From Agrobacterium tumefaciens (lineage in GTDB: Bacteria; Pseudomonadota; Alphaproteobacteria; Rhizobiales; Rhizobiaceae): a DNA stretch of 64,000 nucleotides. Positions 28,190-38,359 of this stretch are shown here, in pieces; position 1 is the first letter of the stretch, and each line of letters starts with the position of its first letter. Where the stretch lies: NCBI RefSeq assembly GCF_005221385.1, contig NZ_CP039904.1:744001-808000 (forward strand), in the 5' to 3' direction. The position numbers and the translations under genes are program-made. The notes under the pieces were generated by a model that saw only the letters and a program-made list of their open reading frames with translations, made no database searches and had not been told where the DNA came from.

Positions 28190-28807
28190 TTACCGCGAAA
28201 GCTCTTTCAGCCCGAGCCGGATCAGCTTGGCGCTGTCCCCGCCCTCGCCGCCATTCTTCAGCGCGGCGGCAACGGCATTGGCGGCCTGATCACGCGAATA
28301 GCCGAGATTGGTGAGCGCGGAGACTGCGTCGGCAACCGGCGCGGAAGCAACGCCTTCCCCAAGCTCCTGCTTGAGCCCGATGGACGCCGAAGCATCCCCG
28401 GCGAAAGCGGGCGCCTTGTTGCGAAGTTCCGTCACGAGGCGAACCGCCACTTTCGGCCCCACGCCGGGCGCACGCGAAATCATTACCTTGTCCTGAAGCG
28501 CGATGGCATTGGCAAGCTCGGAGGGCGACAGCGTGGAAAGGACGGCCAAAGCCACTTTCGAACCAACCCCCTGCACGCTCTGCAACAGGTTGAACCATTC
28601 CCGCTCCAGCGCCGAGAGAAAGCCGAAGAGCTTCAGCTGGTCCTCACGCACGTAGGTTTCGATGAACAGCACCACCGCCTCCCCGACGGAGCCGATTTTC
28701 GACAGTGTGCGCGCCGAACAATAGGCGACGTAACAGACGCCGTGCACATCCACCAGCACGTAATCCGCGCCGATTTCCTCGATGCTGCCCTTCAGTTTTC
28801 CGATCAT
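28190..28807 (-). CDS. ruvA: Holliday junction DNA helicase subunit RuvA
   Basis: A 205-residue junction-binding protein. Domain I (about 1-62) begins [24 protein letters not shown]. The helix-hairpin-helix motifs lie at about 70-130, in the [18 protein letters not shown] and [19 protein letters not shown] segments. Domain III (about 155-205, [24 protein letters not shown]) contacts RuvB. It lies 29 bases downstream of ruvC. Confidence 0.98.
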   Translation of the reverse strand: MIGKLKGSIEEIGADYVLVDVHGVCYVAYCSARTLSKIGSVGEAVVLFIETYVREDQLKLFGFLSALEREWFNLLQSVQGVGSKVALAVLSTLSPSELANAIALQDKVMISRAPGVGPKVAVRLVTELRNKAPAFAGDASASIGLKQELGEGVASAPVADAVSALTNLGYSRDQAANAVAAALKNGGEGGDSAKLIRLGLKELSR

Positions 28808-28836
28808 GATGCCGCCCGCTCAATGAGACCTTATAT

Positions 28837-29349
28837 TCAACCGGCCGCCAGGAGCCGCCGCATCCTGTCACCGCCGCGATTATGGGCGTGGCAGATGGCG
28901 ATGGCGAGCGCGTCCGCTGCATCGTTACCCTTGAATTCGGCCTTCGGCATCAGGATTTTCAGCATCATGTGAATTTGCTGCTTTTCGCCGTGCCCGACGC
29001 CGATGACCGCCTTCTTCACAGCGTTCGGCGCATATTCGAAGACCGGCAATCCCGCCCGTGCCGGAACCAGCATCGCAATGCCGCGCGCCTGGCCGAGTTT
29101 CAGCGTGGCAACCGCATCCTTGTTCACGAAAGTCTGCTCCACCGCCGCTTCATCGGGCTGGTGGCTGTGCACGATGTCCGCCAGCCCGTCATGCAACTGG
29201 CAGAGCCGGGAGGCGAGGTCCATATCACCATCCGACGTTACCGTGCCGGAAGCGACAAACCGCAGGCTGTTGCCAAGGGTGTCGATGACACCCCAGCCGG
29301 TGCGCCGCAGTCCGGGGTCGATGCCGATGATTCGAATCGTCTTTTGCAT
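28837..29349 (-). CDS. ruvC: Holliday junction resolvase RuvC
   Basis: A 170-residue endonuclease that cuts Holliday junctions symmetrically. The first catalytic Asp is Asp11 in [16 protein letters not shown]. The Glu is in [25 protein letters not shown], and the last Asp residues are in [16 protein letters not shown]. The first gene of ruvC-ruvA-ruvB, it is transcribed away from the chemoreceptor gene; about 250 bases between them hold both promoters. Confidence 0.98.
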   Translation of the reverse strand: MQKTIRIIGIDPGLRRTGWGVIDTLGNSLRFVASGTVTSDGDMDLASRLCQLHDGLADIVHSHQPDEAAVEQTFVNKDAVATLKLGQARGIAMLVPARAGLPVFEYAPNAVKKAVIGVGHGEKQQIHMMLKILMPKAEFKGNDAADALAIAICHAHNRGGDRMRRLLAAG

Positions 29350-29598
29350 GAGTTACCTTATCTTTCCGGCTGCGATCCTGCCAGCGATAAGTGAACAAAA
29401 CGACAACATTGCTCAAATTTGCAATGCAGCATTTACCTCTGCTTAAACCGCGTACCGCATTGTTCCCCCACAAAACCAACAAAAGGGGAGCTGCGGACAT
29501 GATGATCCGCAGCACAATATTTTCGCCATATCAGCCGTCCGATGGCGCCATCCATGCGTGGCGCGGGAACTGATCCGGCATTGGGGGCTGCTTCGGCC

Positions 29599-31908
29599 AT
29601 GCTGAATCGTTTTCATTCCATATCCACCAAAGTGCTGGTGATTTTCCTGGCGCTGATGGCAATCTCCACCGGGGCTCTGACCCTTCTCGGTTATCAAAGC
29701 AGCAGTGGCGTTCTCGAAGAACAGGCGTCGAAATCTATGGAGAGCATTCTCGTCTTCCGTGGCGACATGCTTCAAGAACGCCTTGAACAGCTGAAGACGC
29801 AGGCGGACTCCATCGCCAAGATCGAAGCACTGCAAATGGCTGTTGTTTCCATGCGCAGCGGCTGGGCAACCGTACAAAAGAATTCCGGTGACGCGAAGGC
29901 GGAACTGCAGCGTGTCTTCGTCAAGGAAAATCCCTTCGGTGAAAAGGAAAAGCTGATCAAGCCGGAAAGCCCAAGCGGCTTTTATTATTCGACCCATGAA
30001 AAGACCCAGACGGATATCGGCGGATATTTGCAGGGAACGCCGTTCAGCGACGTCCTTTTCATCGATCCGGCCGGCACGGTTTATTACTCTTACCTGAAGG
30101 GAACGGCCTTTGCGGAAACCGTGACCGGCGGCGTCTGGGCGGAAAGCGGTCTCGGCGCAGCATTTGCACGCGGTGGCGCGAATGCCGAAAAAGCCGTCAA
30201 CGACATGGCGCAAACCAGTTTCTCCGGCCTGCGCATAGACACGGCAACAAAAGAGGCCGGTATTTATTTCGGCGTTCCGGTCGTCAAATTCGGTGCCTTC
30301 AAGGGCATCGTCCTCTTCCGCGTCAAGGAGGACGTGTTCAGCCAGATACTCGCAAAGGGCATCGCGGCCGGCAGTTCCGAACAATCGGCAATCATTTCGG
30401 CGGATGGCAAGGTTCTGGGCGAGCAGGGCGAAAAGCTCATCGGCCTCGACCCGGCAATCTACGGTTTCCATGGACAGGCGCTGAACGCCGCCGGCATGAC
30501 GATTGCCAAGATCGACCGCCCGGATGGCGAGGCCAATGCCTATGCCCGCCCCTTCTCCTTTGCAGGTGAAAAATATCTCGCCGTCGAAAGCATGTTGCGC
30601 AGCGAGCTAAACGCGGGTTCCATCTCGATTGCCGGCACACTTGCCGTAATCGGCCTTTGCGTTCTGGCCGCCATGTGTGCGGCGACGGCCTTTTTCGCAC
30701 GGCGCCTGTTCGCCCCGCTGGAAAAGCTCGCCGGGCTGACCGGCGAAGTGGCGGCAGGGCGTCTTGATGCGGAGATCGGCAATCAGGACCGGAAGGACGA
30801 GATCGGCCGCATGGCGCGTGCGCTCGGCAGTTTCCGTGAAAAACTTATTCTGCAGCGGGAGATGGAAGAGACCGCATCACGCACCCGGGAGGAAGCCGAA
30901 ACAGCCCGCCGCGCACATCTTGCGCAACGGGAGGCCGAGGCCGGAACCCTGCAAATGGTCGTGCAGTCTCTGGACGAAGGTCTGGACCGGCTGGCGAACG
31001 GCAATCTTGCCTATCGTATCGACACCGCATTCCCCGACGATCTCGAAAGCCTGCGCCACAACTTCAATACGGCGCTTGCCCGGCTGAGCGAAACCATGCA
31101 GGCCATCGGCGGCAATTCCACAGCCGTTCGTGGCGGTTCCGAAGAAATGCGGGTGGGTGCCGACCAGCTGGCAGAGCGCACCGAGCGGCAGGCGGCCTCC
31201 ATTACCGAGACGGCAAGCGCCATCAAGGCCATCACCGTGGCCGTCCGCGACCAGATCGAACGTGCCGAACAGGCGACGCGGATCGCCCATGACGCGAGCA
31301 CGGAGGCGACGGCATCCAGCCGCGTGATGGAGCAGACCATCGCCGCCATGGAGGCGATCCAGACCTCATCGCGCCAGATCAACCAGATCATTGGCGTCAT
31401 CGATGAAATCGCTTTCCAGACGAACCTTCTCGCATTGAATGCGGGTGTGGAAGCCGCCCGCGCGGGCGACGCCGGCAGGGGGTTTGCGGTTGTGGCACAG
31501 GAAGTGCGTGAACTGGCGCAGCGTTCGGCCGCCGCTGCCAAGGAAATCTCCAGCCTGCTGAAACGCTCCACCGACGAGGTTTCCGCAGGTGTTGTCTTAG
31601 TCGAAAAGGCAGGCGCTTCGCTCACCGGCATCGGCAAGCATGTACAGACCATCAGCTCCCGCATCGAGGAGATCATGGAATCGACCCGCGAGGAAGCGCA
31701 AACGCTTGCGGAAATCAATGGCACCGTCACCAGCCTCGACACCATGACGCAGCAAAATGCCGCCATGGTGGAGGAAACGACAGCCGCCATTCATAACCTC
31801 GCCTCCGAAGCGGGAGAGATGGACGGCAGGCTCGGACAATTCGTGCTGGCCACTGACGGGCAAGCAGCAGGACAGGGCAAAACCCGTCAACTCCGGCGGG
31901 CCGGCTGA
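29599..31908 (+). CDS. Methyl-accepting chemotaxis protein
   Basis: A 769-residue transmembrane chemoreceptor. Helix 1 lies at about 10-31 ([21 protein letters not shown]). The large periplasmic sensor region of about 310 residues is a helical-bundle-plus-Cache-like type, and helix 2 lies at about 340-365. A HAMP domain follows ([26 protein letters not shown]), with a second HAMP-like segment ([21 protein letters not shown]). The signalling domain (about 520-745) has the conserved tip [20 protein letters not shown]. There is no C-terminal CheR/CheB pentapeptide. The ATG at 29599 has GGGGGCT upstream; an earlier in-frame ATG at 29542 is weaker. The ligand is unknown. No chemotaxis genes are nearby. 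Confidence 0.95.
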   Translation: MLNRFHSISTKVLVIFLALMAISTGALTLLGYQSSSGVLEEQASKSMESILVFRGDMLQERLEQLKTQADSIAKIEALQMAVVSMRSGWATVQKNSGDAKAELQRVFVKENPFGEKEKLIKPESPSGFYYSTHEKTQTDIGGYLQGTPFSDVLFIDPAGTVYYSYLKGTAFAETVTGGVWAESGLGAAFARGGANAEKAVNDMAQTSFSGLRIDTATKEAGIYFGVPVVKFGAFKGIVLFRVKEDVFSQILAKGIAAGSSEQSAIISADGKVLGEQGEKLIGLDPAIYGFHGQALNAAGMTIAKIDRPDGEANAYARPFSFAGEKYLAVESMLRSELNAGSISIAGTLAVIGLCVLAAMCAATAFFARRLFAPLEKLAGLTGEVAAGRLDAEIGNQDRKDEIGRMARALGSFREKLILQREMEETASRTREEAETARRAHLAQREAEAGTLQMVVQSLDEGLDRLANGNLAYRIDTAFPDDLESLRHNFNTALARLSETMQAIGGNSTAVRGGSEEMRVGADQLAERTERQAASITETASAIKAITVAVRDQIERAEQATRIAHDASTEATASSRVMEQTIAAMEAIQTSSRQINQIIGVIDEIAFQTNLLALNAGVEAARAGDAGRGFAVVAQEVRELAQRSAAAAKEISSLLKRSTDEVSAGVVLVEKAGASLTGIGKHVQTISSRIEEIMESTREEAQTLAEINGTVTSLDTMTQQNAAMVEETTAAIHNLASEAGEMDGRLGQFVLATDGQAAGQGKTRQLRRAG

Positions 31909-31914
31909 GTTAAG

Positions 31915-31943
31915 GGGGCCTCTTCGGAGGCCCCAATTTTTTT
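31915..31943 (+). terminator. Terminator of the chemoreceptor gene
   Basis: GGGGCCTC (31915-31922), loop TTCG, GAGGCCCC (31927-31934), then AATTTTTTT. It begins six bases after the stop. Confidence 0.92.
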
Positions 31944-32036
31944 GAACCATCCATCAATTCTATGCGACTTCTATGGTAAATCGGGACACGCGCCTTACAT
32001 CCGCAGCAAAGATTTGAATTTACGCAGGAGCGTCGG

Positions 32037-33038
32037 ATGATCCCCTTTTCCATTCTCGACCTTTCGCCCATCGGCGAAGGCGAGAGCGTCAGCACGGCGC
32101 TTGAAAATTCCCGCCGCATGGCAATCAAGGCCGAAGACCACGGCTATAACCGCATCTGGCTGGCGGAACACCACGGCATGCCGGGCATTGCCAGTGCTGC
32201 GACATCGCTCGTCATCGCCCATGTGGGGGCGGCCACGAAACATATCCGTGTCGGCTCCGGCGGCATTATGCTGCCCAACCATTCCCCTCTCGTCATCGCC
32301 GAGCAGTTCGGCACGCTAGCGGCGCTCCTGCCCGGCCGCGTCGATCTCGGTCTTGGCCGCGCGCCCGGAACCGATATGCGCACGGCACGGGCACTGCGCC
32401 GCAACCTCGATGCCGGTGCGGAAAACTTCCCGCAGGATATCATCGAACTGCAGCGTTACCTCGGCCCGCCACAGCAAGACCAGGCGATCCTCGCCGTGCC
32501 GGGCATGAATTCCAACGTGCCGCTCTGGCTGCTCGGCTCCAGCACATACAGCGCGCATCTCGCCGCGGCACTTGGCCTGCCCTATTCCTTCGCGTCACAT
32601 TTTGCCCCTGACATGCTGATGGAGGCGATCCATATCTATCGCGAGCGCTTCCAGCCCTCCGAAGTGCTGGACAAGCCCTATGTGATGGTGGGTGTGATGG
32701 GTGTCGGCGCGGATACGGATGAGGAGGCGCAACATCTCTTCACCTCGTCCCAGCAGCAATTCGTCAATCTGCGCCGCAATGTCCGCACCCCGTTCCCGAA
32801 GCCGGTGCACAGCATGGACGGTTACTGGAACGAGATGGAGCGTTTCTCGGTGGAGCATACATTGCGTTTCGCCGCCGTCGGCTCGCCCGAAACGATCGAG
32901 CGTCATCTCGGTGGTTTCCTTGCCGAAACGCAGGCAGACGAACTGATCGTATCGATGCCGATCCATGACATCGAAAAACGGCTGCGTTCCGTGGAAATTT
33001 TCGCCGATGTGCGGAGTTCCATCAGGAAGGCGGCCTGA
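32037..33038 (+). CDS. Luciferase-like flavin monooxygenase (LLM family, YhbW-like)
   Basis: A 333-residue TIM-barrel protein of the bacterial luciferase-like monooxygenase family, F420- or FMN-dependent by family. The start [14 protein letters not shown] and the markers [43 protein letters not shown] and [17 protein letters not shown] are typical of the YhbW-type subgroup annotated as alkane monooxygenase-like. The natural substrate is unknown and the name should not be read literally. The ATG at 32037 overlaps a GGAG ribosome site eight bases upstream. It is a single-gene unit between two terminators. Confidence 0.93.
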   Translation: MIPFSILDLSPIGEGESVSTALENSRRMAIKAEDHGYNRIWLAEHHGMPGIASAATSLVIAHVGAATKHIRVGSGGIMLPNHSPLVIAEQFGTLAALLPGRVDLGLGRAPGTDMRTARALRRNLDAGAENFPQDIIELQRYLGPPQQDQAILAVPGMNSNVPLWLLGSSTYSAHLAAALGLPYSFASHFAPDMLMEAIHIYRERFQPSEVLDKPYVMVGVMGVGADTDEEAQHLFTSSQQQFVNLRRNVRTPFPKPVHSMDGYWNEMERFSVEHTLRFAAVGSPETIERHLGGFLAETQADELIVSMPIHDIEKRLRSVEIFADVRSSIRKAA

Positions 33039-33040
33039 AT

Positions 33041-33079
33041 AAAAAAGCCCCGGAGCGAGAGAGCTACCGGGGCTTTTTA
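33041..33079. terminator. Bidirectional terminator between convergent genes
   Basis: AAAGCCCCGG (33044-33053) pairs with CCGGGGCTTT (33067-33076), with A-runs and T-runs on both sides. It lies between the monooxygenase (plus) and yebC (minus) and can serve both. Confidence 0.9.
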
Positions 33080-33093
33080 TTAAATCTGAAGCG

Positions 33094-33840
33094 TCAGGCG
33101 GAGAGCTTGGCGAGAATTTCTTCGGAAACCTCGAAGTTGGAATAGACGCTCTGCACGTCGTCATCGTCTTCGAGATTGTCGATGAGCTTCATCAGCGACT
33201 GCGCCTTTTCTTCATCCACCGGCACCGTGTTCTGCGGCTTCCAGATGGCCTTGACGCTTTCGGCTTCGCCAAGCACGCCTTCCAGCGCCTTGGAAACCTC
33301 GTTCATCGCTTCGAAACCGCAGATGATGGTGTGGCCGTCTTCGGAGGATTCGACATCGTCGGCGCCCGCTTCGATGGCCGCTTCCATGACCTTGTCGGCA
33401 TCGCCGACTTCGACCTTATAGGTGATTTCGCCAACGCGGTCGAAGGAGAAGGAAACGGAGCCCGTTTCACCCAGCGCGCCACCGGCCTTGGTGAAGATGG
33501 AGCGCACGTTGGAGGCGGTGCGGTTGCGGTTGTCGGTCAGGGCCTCGACGACGACGGCAACGCCACCCGGGCCGTAACCCTCGTAACGGACTTCGTCGTA
33601 GTTTTCGCTGTCTGCACCGGAAGCTTTCTTGATCGCGCGCTCGATATTGTCCTTCGGCATGGACTGGGCCTTGGCGTTCTGGATTGCCAGACGCAGGCGC
33701 GCGTTCATGTTCGGGTCGGGCATGCCCGCCTTTGCCGCAACGGTGATTTCACGCGCAAGCTTGGAAAACATTTTGGACCGTACGGAGTCCTGCTTGCCCT
33801 TGCGGTGCATGATGTTCTTGAACTGTGAATGACCAGCCAT
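33094..33840 (-). CDS. yebC: YebC/PmpR family protein
   Basis: A 248-residue protein of the YebC/PmpR/TACO1 family, described as DNA-binding regulators and more recently as ribosome-associated factors that help translate proline-rich stretches. The start [20 protein letters not shown], the middle [38 protein letters not shown] and the acidic C-terminus [19 protein letters not shown] are family hallmarks. Length is normal. In many bacteria it is next to ruvC; here four plus-strand or intergenic elements separate it from ruvCAB, about 3.7 kb away. Confidence 0.97.
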   Translation of the reverse strand: MAGHSQFKNIMHRKGKQDSVRSKMFSKLAREITVAAKAGMPDPNMNARLRLAIQNAKAQSMPKDNIERAIKKASGADSENYDEVRYEGYGPGGVAVVVEALTDNRNRTASNVRSIFTKAGGALGETGSVSFSFDRVGEITYKVEVGDADKVMEAAIEAGADDVESSEDGHTIICGFEAMNEVSKALEGVLGEAESVKAIWKPQNTVPVDEEKAQSLMKLIDNLEDDDDVQSVYSNFEVSEEILAKLSA

Positions 33841-33940
33841 GGAAAACCTGATTGTCTTAATTTGGAGATTGCGGGCCTTATAAGTGCGATACGCCCGCCG
33901 TTCAACCCCGCAAGCGCTTTCTCTTCCGTCAACAATAGAA

Positions 33941-33965
33941 GGAACTGATTTATCCGCTTCTCGTT
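33941..33965 (+). promoter_or_regulatory. EcfG-type promoter of the stress-protein-26-like gene
   Basis: GGAAC (33941-33945), 16 bases, CGTT (33962-33965). A start near 33971 gives a leader of about 70 bases before the ATG at 34040. The match fits the general stress annotation of the protein family. Confidence 0.65.
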
Positions 33966-34039
33966 TTGATCATGAACGCGGCACATGAGGGCATGGATTT
34001 CTCGCCGTCGCAGCAAAACAGACCGGAAGGAGAAAACAC

Positions 34040-34543
34040 ATGATCAGCCTGACTGAAGCAAGAGAAGCCCCGGCCCGCCAGCTTTGGGACGAGATCAATT
34101 CCGTCCATGCCGGCATGCTCGGTCTGGAAGGACTGCACAACCACATGCAGCCCATGGCGCCTCATGCTGACCCGAAGACCAACACCATCTGGTTTTTCTC
34201 CAAAAAAGACACCGATCTCGTAAAATCGCTGAAGTCAGGTTCGCGTGCGCACTTCTGCCTCGTCGGCAAGGACCATGATTACCACGCCTGCCTTTCCGGC
34301 ATTCTGGAAGCGCGTGACGACCGGGCGAAGATCGACGAATACTGGAATTCCGTCACTGCCGCCTGGTTCGAACATGGTAAGACCGATCCGCAGCTGACGA
34401 TGCTTGCGCTTCACGTCGATGATGCCGACATCTGGGCGTCAACCGACAGCACGCTGAAATTCGGCTGGGAAATCGCCAAGGCCAACATGTCGGATGACAA
34501 GACACCTGACGTCGGCGTCCGCCAGCACCTCACCTTCGCCTGA
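34040..34543 (+). CDS. General stress protein 26-like flavin-binding protein (PNPOx fold)
   Basis: A 167-residue protein of the pyridoxamine-5'-phosphate oxidase-like split-barrel fold, close to the general stress protein 26 group. The family core is GLHNHMQPMAPHADPKTNTIWFFSKKDTDLVKSLKSG, followed by HACLSGILEARDDRAKIDEYWN. Members bind FMN or FAD; catalytic roles are mostly unknown. The ATG at 34040 has AAGGAG upstream. A consensus EcfG promoter at 33941-33965 strongly suggests it belongs to the general stress regulon. No terminator as clear as others is seen downstream before the convergent MBL-fold gene. Confidence 0.92.
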   Translation: MISLTEAREAPARQLWDEINSVHAGMLGLEGLHNHMQPMAPHADPKTNTIWFFSKKDTDLVKSLKSGSRAHFCLVGKDHDYHACLSGILEARDDRAKIDEYWNSVTAAWFEHGKTDPQLTMLALHVDDADIWASTDSTLKFGWEIAKANMSDDKTPDVGVRQHLTFA

Positions 34544-34607
34544 CACCTTTGCCTGGTTCTAGCTCCTGATTTTCCGGGCTCCCCCGGCCTTCCTCGCCCA
34601 CCGCCTG

Positions 34608-35450
34608 CTACATGCCTTTCGGCACCAGTATCTGCGGTTGGCGGGGAAGGTTTCTCATTGAAACGCGGATCACCGGATCGGCGGCATAGGCAATCTGGAA
34701 ACTTTCACCAAACATTGTCAGAAACTGCTCGAGCGGCGGCCCGGTGCGGTGCATCGGCAGGATCAGCGCGGAGCGCAGGCGTTTCACCACTCGGCTCATG
34801 CTGTCGGCCCCCATGGTCAGGCCGCCATCCACCGGAACCATCAGCACATCCAGGCGGCCTATTTCGGCATAATGCGTATCCGTCAATTCGTGATGCAGGT
34901 GGCCGAGATGGCCTATGCATAGTCCTGCAACTTCGAAAATGAAGATTGAATTGCCGTTTTCCTGGAAGGATTCATAGTCGCCCCAGCGGTTGCGGATATC
35001 GGTCGCGACATTGCGGATATAGACATCGCCCACCAGAACCTTGTGCTCGGCCTTTTCGCCCGGCGTATCGCTCCAGCCATGCAGCACGTGTTGAATGGCT
35101 GGATCCGGATTGAGGGTGAAATGGGTCGAATGCGCCCTGTTCATCGTCACCACCGTCGGGGTGACGGGCGGGCGATAGACGCCATTATAGTCGGTGGCAA
35201 TCGTCACCCCGCCGGGGCTTTCGATCAGATAGGTGGAATGGCCGATAAAGCTGATCTTCACTTCTTCCCGGGAAGCGGCCTGGGCAAGCTGAACGCCGGG
35301 TGGATTGAAACTGGCGAACATCACACCGGGAATATTGCGGGCAATCGCCTGGCACTGGCTGACGGGCGGGCGACTTTCCGTCTGGGCGAAGGCCGCTCCC
35401 GCACAGGTGAGCAGTCCCGTTATTGCAAGCATTAGCACACGCAGCATCAT
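34608..35450 (-). CDS. Exported MBL-fold metallohydrolase
   Basis: A 280-residue protein with a signal peptide (residues 1-22, ending GAAFA-Q) and a metallo-beta-lactamase fold resembling the UlaG/RomA side of the superfamily. Visible pieces are ISFIGHSTYLIESPGGVTIATDY, VTMNRAHSTHF, IGHLGHLHHELTD and LDVLMVPVDGG. The usual HxHxDH loop is replaced by MNRAHSTHF, so metal binding is uncertain. The periplasmic substrate is unknown. A perfect 13-bp inverted repeat (35524-35555) lies about 75-105 bases upstream, and is a candidate operator. Confidence 0.87.
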   Translation of the reverse strand: MMLRVLMLAITGLLTCAGAAFAQTESRPPVSQCQAIARNIPGVMFASFNPPGVQLAQAASREEVKISFIGHSTYLIESPGGVTIATDYNGVYRPPVTPTVVTMNRAHSTHFTLNPDPAIQHVLHGWSDTPGEKAEHKVLVGDVYIRNVATDIRNRWGDYESFQENGNSIFIFEVAGLCIGHLGHLHHELTDTHYAEIGRLDVLMVPVDGGLTMGADSMSRVVKRLRSALILPMHRTGPPLEQFLTMFGESFQIAYAADPVIRVSMRNLPRQPQILVPKGM

Positions 35451-35523
35451 GCCACTCCCCTGAACTTGCGAAGGGCAGAGGATGAGACAGGTTTTGCAAG
35501 GCGTCCAGTTGCAAGAGCTGTGG

Positions 35524-35555
35524 GAATGCTCACAATCTCGTCATTGTGAGCATTC
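35524..35555. repeat. Perfect 13-bp inverted repeat between ymdB and the MBL-fold gene
   Basis: GAATGCTCACAAT (35524-35536), six-base spacer CTCGTC, ATTGTGAGCATTC (35543-35555). There is no T-run on either side, so it is not an obvious terminator; it may be an operator for the MBL-fold gene downstream on the minus strand. Confidence 0.7.
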
Positions 35556-35569
35556 ACGCTGAAGGAAGG

Positions 35570-36394
35570 TCAGGCCCAGAAAGACGGAAGGGTTTCGGAG
35601 AGCCGCGGTCCGATGCGCAGTGGCGCAATCTTTTCAGCCAGTCCGGTGCGGTCGGAAATTTCGACACCGACGCCGCAGATCGTTGCAGGCCCGCTTGCCG
35701 CCTCGAAGCGCCCCTTCGGCATCTTGGAGATGAAACGGTTGATCGGCTCTTCCTTCTCCATACCGAGCGAGCTGTCATAATCACCGCACATGCCGGCATC
35801 CGACATATAGGCGGTGCCGCCATTGAGGATTTGCGCATCCGCCGTTGGAACATGCGTATGGGTGCCGACAACGAAGCTCGCACGGCCGTCTACGAAATGG
35901 CCGAAACACTGTTTTTCGCTGGTTGCCTCGGCATGAAAATCGAAAATGATGGCGTCGGCCTGCTCTTTCAGCGGGCAGGCGGCAAGAATAGTCTCGGCCG
36001 ACTTGAAGGGATCGTCCAGTTCCGGATGCATGAAGACGCGGCCCATAATGTTGGCGACGAGGATGCGCGCGCCGTTGCGGGCATAAAAAATGCCCGAGCC
36101 CTTGCCCGGCGTACCCTCAGGATAATTGGCGGGACGCAGGAACTGGTCGTGGCGCTCGCAGAAGGAAACCGCCTCCTTCTGGTCCCAGACATGGTTGCCC
36201 GTCGTCACCACATCGGCGCCGGCATTGATGGTCTCGAGGTAGATATCCTCGGTGATGCCGAAACCGCCGGCGGCATTTTCACCGTTGACGATGACGAAAT
36301 CGAGCTTCAGATCGGAAATCAGTCCCGGCAACCTGTCCCAGACCGCCGTGCGTCCGGTCTTGCCCACCATGTCTCCGAGAAAAAGAAGTCTCAT
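35570..36394 (-). CDS. YmdB-type metallophosphoesterase
   Basis: A 274-residue cytoplasmic phosphoesterase of the TIGR00282/YmdB family; the Bacillus member hydrolyses 2',3'-cyclic nucleotides. The motifs are MRLLFLGDMVGKTGR at the start, VNGENAAGGFGI, TTGNHVWDQKE, VDFHAEATSEK-like DFHAEATSEKQCFGHFVDG, and GTHTHVPTADAQIL. Length is normal. It lies 70 bases downstream of the 5-formyl-THF cyclo-ligase gene on the same strand, a neighbourhood common in Alphaproteobacteria. Confidence 0.95.
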   Translation of the reverse strand: MRLLFLGDMVGKTGRTAVWDRLPGLISDLKLDFVIVNGENAAGGFGITEDIYLETINAGADVVTTGNHVWDQKEAVSFCERHDQFLRPANYPEGTPGKGSGIFYARNGARILVANIMGRVFMHPELDDPFKSAETILAACPLKEQADAIIFDFHAEATSEKQCFGHFVDGRASFVVGTHTHVPTADAQILNGGTAYMSDAGMCGDYDSSLGMEKEEPINRFISKMPKGRFEAASGPATICGVGVEISDRTGLAEKIAPLRIGPRLSETLPSFWA

Positions 36395-36464
36395 TCACCG
36401 CCCCGTTTTGCGTATGTTCTTTGGATTGCGTCCCTCTAGCGGGTAATCCGTGTTTTAAAAAGTG

Positions 36465-37082
36465 CTAAAGCGCCTTTTGCCCTTGATCGGGCATTGACCG
36501 CCGTGCGGAAAACCAGCGCAGGCCGCTCTCCGTCAGAATTGCATCAAGCGGCACGTCATGCGGCTCCGCCGGCACCAACGGTACTTCCTGACAATCAAAG
36601 GCGACACCGATGAGAACCGGGCTCCGACCCTTGCCATGCAATCGCGCAATGGCGCGGTCATAGTGGCCCGCGCCATAACCTATACGCTGACCATGCGCGT
36701 CAAAGACAGACAGCGGCACGAGCAGAATATCCGGATCGAGAACATCCGCATCCGCCCCCGGCCCGGTCGTGCCGAAGCCGGTCTTCACCAATGTGGTGTC
36801 CGCGTCGAAGGCGCGAAAAACGATGGTTTCGCGGTCCAGCACAACGGGAAGCACAAGACGCCCGCCCTTTGTCCGCAGCGCCTCCATCAGCGGCCGGATA
36901 TCGGCCTCGGAACGGATCGGCATGAAACCGGAAATGATCGCGCCCGGCGCAAAGGGGATGGCGGATGCACCATGGGCGGTCAGCGCCTGGCTCTTTTCCT
37001 GCCGCTCGGCCTGCGTCAGCGCATCACGCGCGGCAAGCCTTTCGCCGCGCAGTCTCGGTTTTTCGGCAATGTCGCCAGACAT
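36465..37082 (-). CDS. 5-formyltetrahydrofolate cyclo-ligase
   Basis: A 205-residue enzyme that converts 5-formyl-THF to 5,10-methenyl-THF with ATP, recycling a dead-end folate form. The N-terminal basic helix is KPRLRGERLAARDALTQAERQ and the family signature LVPLSVFDAHGQRIGYGAGHYDRAIARL lies at about 130-160. The start overlaps the stop of the DUF21-CBS gene by one base (TGATG), showing translational coupling. In gammaproteobacteria this gene follows zapA and 6S RNA; here the CBS-protein gene has come between. Confidence 0.95.
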   Translation of the reverse strand: MSGDIAEKPRLRGERLAARDALTQAERQEKSQALTAHGASAIPFAPGAIISGFMPIRSEADIRPLMEALRTKGGRLVLPVVLDRETIVFRAFDADTTLVKTGFGTTGPGADADVLDPDILLVPLSVFDAHGQRIGYGAGHYDRAIARLHGKGRSPVLIGVAFDCQEVPLVPAEPHDVPLDAILTESGLRWFSARRSMPDQGQKAL

Positions 37083-38359
37083 CAGGCGGCCCGGCTCACG
37101 AGCACCTTGTCGATACGATGGCCGTCAAGGTCGATGACTTCGAAACGCCAGCCGTTGCGGGTGATGTGCTCGCCCAGTTCCGGCAAACGACGGAACTCAT
37201 CCAGCACCAGACCGGCAACGGTCTCGAACTCGGCATCCTCGTCGATCTGGAATCCCATGCGGTAAGCGAACTCATCGGCCGGCATCCAGCCGGCGACGAG
37301 GAATGAACCGTCCTCGCGCTCGACCATTGCCGGCTCCTCGTCATTATCTTCCTGGAACGCGCCGGTGATGGCCTCCAGAACGTCGCCGGAGCTGACGATA
37401 CCTTCGAAATGGCCGTATTCGTCATAGACCAGCACCATATGCACCGTTGAACGGCGCAACGACTGGATGACGTCCACGGCGCTGGTCAGATCCGAGACGA
37501 CAGGAACTTCGCGCAGAAGCTCGCGCACATCCAGCTCCTTGCCGGAGGCAAGCGCATCAAAGGCGTCCTTGGCGAAAAGCACGCCGAGAATTTCATCGGA
37601 AGCGCCGTTGCGCACAGGCAGGCGCGACCGCTGCGTGCCGCGAAGCTGCTCGCGGATTTCTTCCGCGCTGTCTTCGATATCCACCACTTCCACGTCACGG
37701 CGCGGCGTCATCAGGCCACGCGCATTGCGGTCGGCAAGACGCATGACACTGGTGATCATCGCCGATTCCTCGGTCTCGATCACGCCAGCGCTGTGCGCTT
37801 CGGCCAGAACGGTGCGAATTTCGTCGTCGGTCACCGAGGCGTTGGACTCGCCGCTATGGCCGAGAAGGGCAAGAACGGCCTTGCCCGACTTGTCGAGCAG
37901 CCATACCAGCGGCGCGCCGACCCGCGACAGCATCACCATGGTGGGCGCAACGCGCGCGGCAACCTTTTCGGGATCGCGCAGAGCGATCTGCTTGGGCACC
38001 AGCTCGCCGACGATCAGCGACAGATAGGTGATGGCGACAACCACCGAGCCGACACCGATTGCATCGGCGGCACGATCCGGAACGCCCTGCTCCAGAAGCC
38101 ATGCGGTGAACCGGGCGCCGAGTGTGGCGCCGGAAAATGCACCGGACAGAACGCCGACCAGCGTGATGCCGATCTGCACTGTGGAAAGAAAGCGTCCGGG
38201 ATTTTCGGAAAGGCCGAGCGCCATGGTGGCGCCTCTGCTGCCTTGCGCGGCAAGCACCTTGAGCCTCGCCGGTCTGGAGGAGACAACGGCAAGCTCGGAC
38301 ATGGCAAGCACACCGTTCAATACGGTGAGCAGGACCACGATCATAATTTCAGTAAACAA
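37082..38359 (-). CDS. DUF21-CBS-CorC family transporter/hemolysin-like protein
   Basis: A 425-residue inner-membrane protein of the CorC/HlyC/CNNM family, involved in divalent cation (Mg2+/Co2+) homeostasis. The DUF21 membrane domain occupies about 1-180 (MIVVLLTVLNGVLAMSELAVVSS, VGVLSGAFSGATLG, ITYLSLIVGELVPKQIALR). A CBS pair lies at about 205-330 (ADRNARGLMTPRRDVEVVD and LVYDEYGHFEGIVSSGDVLEAI). The CorC_HlyC domain lies at about 345-425 (FETVAGLVLDEFRRLPELGE). The hemolysin name is historical. It is coupled to the downstream cyclo-ligase and lies 3' of the 6S RNA. Confidence 0.95.
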   Translation of the reverse strand: MFTEIMIVVLLTVLNGVLAMSELAVVSSRPARLKVLAAQGSRGATMALGLSENPGRFLSTVQIGITLVGVLSGAFSGATLGARFTAWLLEQGVPDRAADAIGVGSVVVAITYLSLIVGELVPKQIALRDPEKVAARVAPTMVMLSRVGAPLVWLLDKSGKAVLALLGHSGESNASVTDDEIRTVLAEAHSAGVIETEESAMITSVMRLADRNARGLMTPRRDVEVVDIEDSAEEIREQLRGTQRSRLPVRNGASDEILGVLFAKDAFDALASGKELDVRELLREVPVVSDLTSAVDVIQSLRRSTVHMVLVYDEYGHFEGIVSSGDVLEAITGAFQEDNDEEPAMVEREDGSFLVAGWMPADEFAYRMGFQIDEDAEFETVAGLVLDEFRRLPELGEHITRNGWRFEVIDLDGHRIDKVLVSRAA

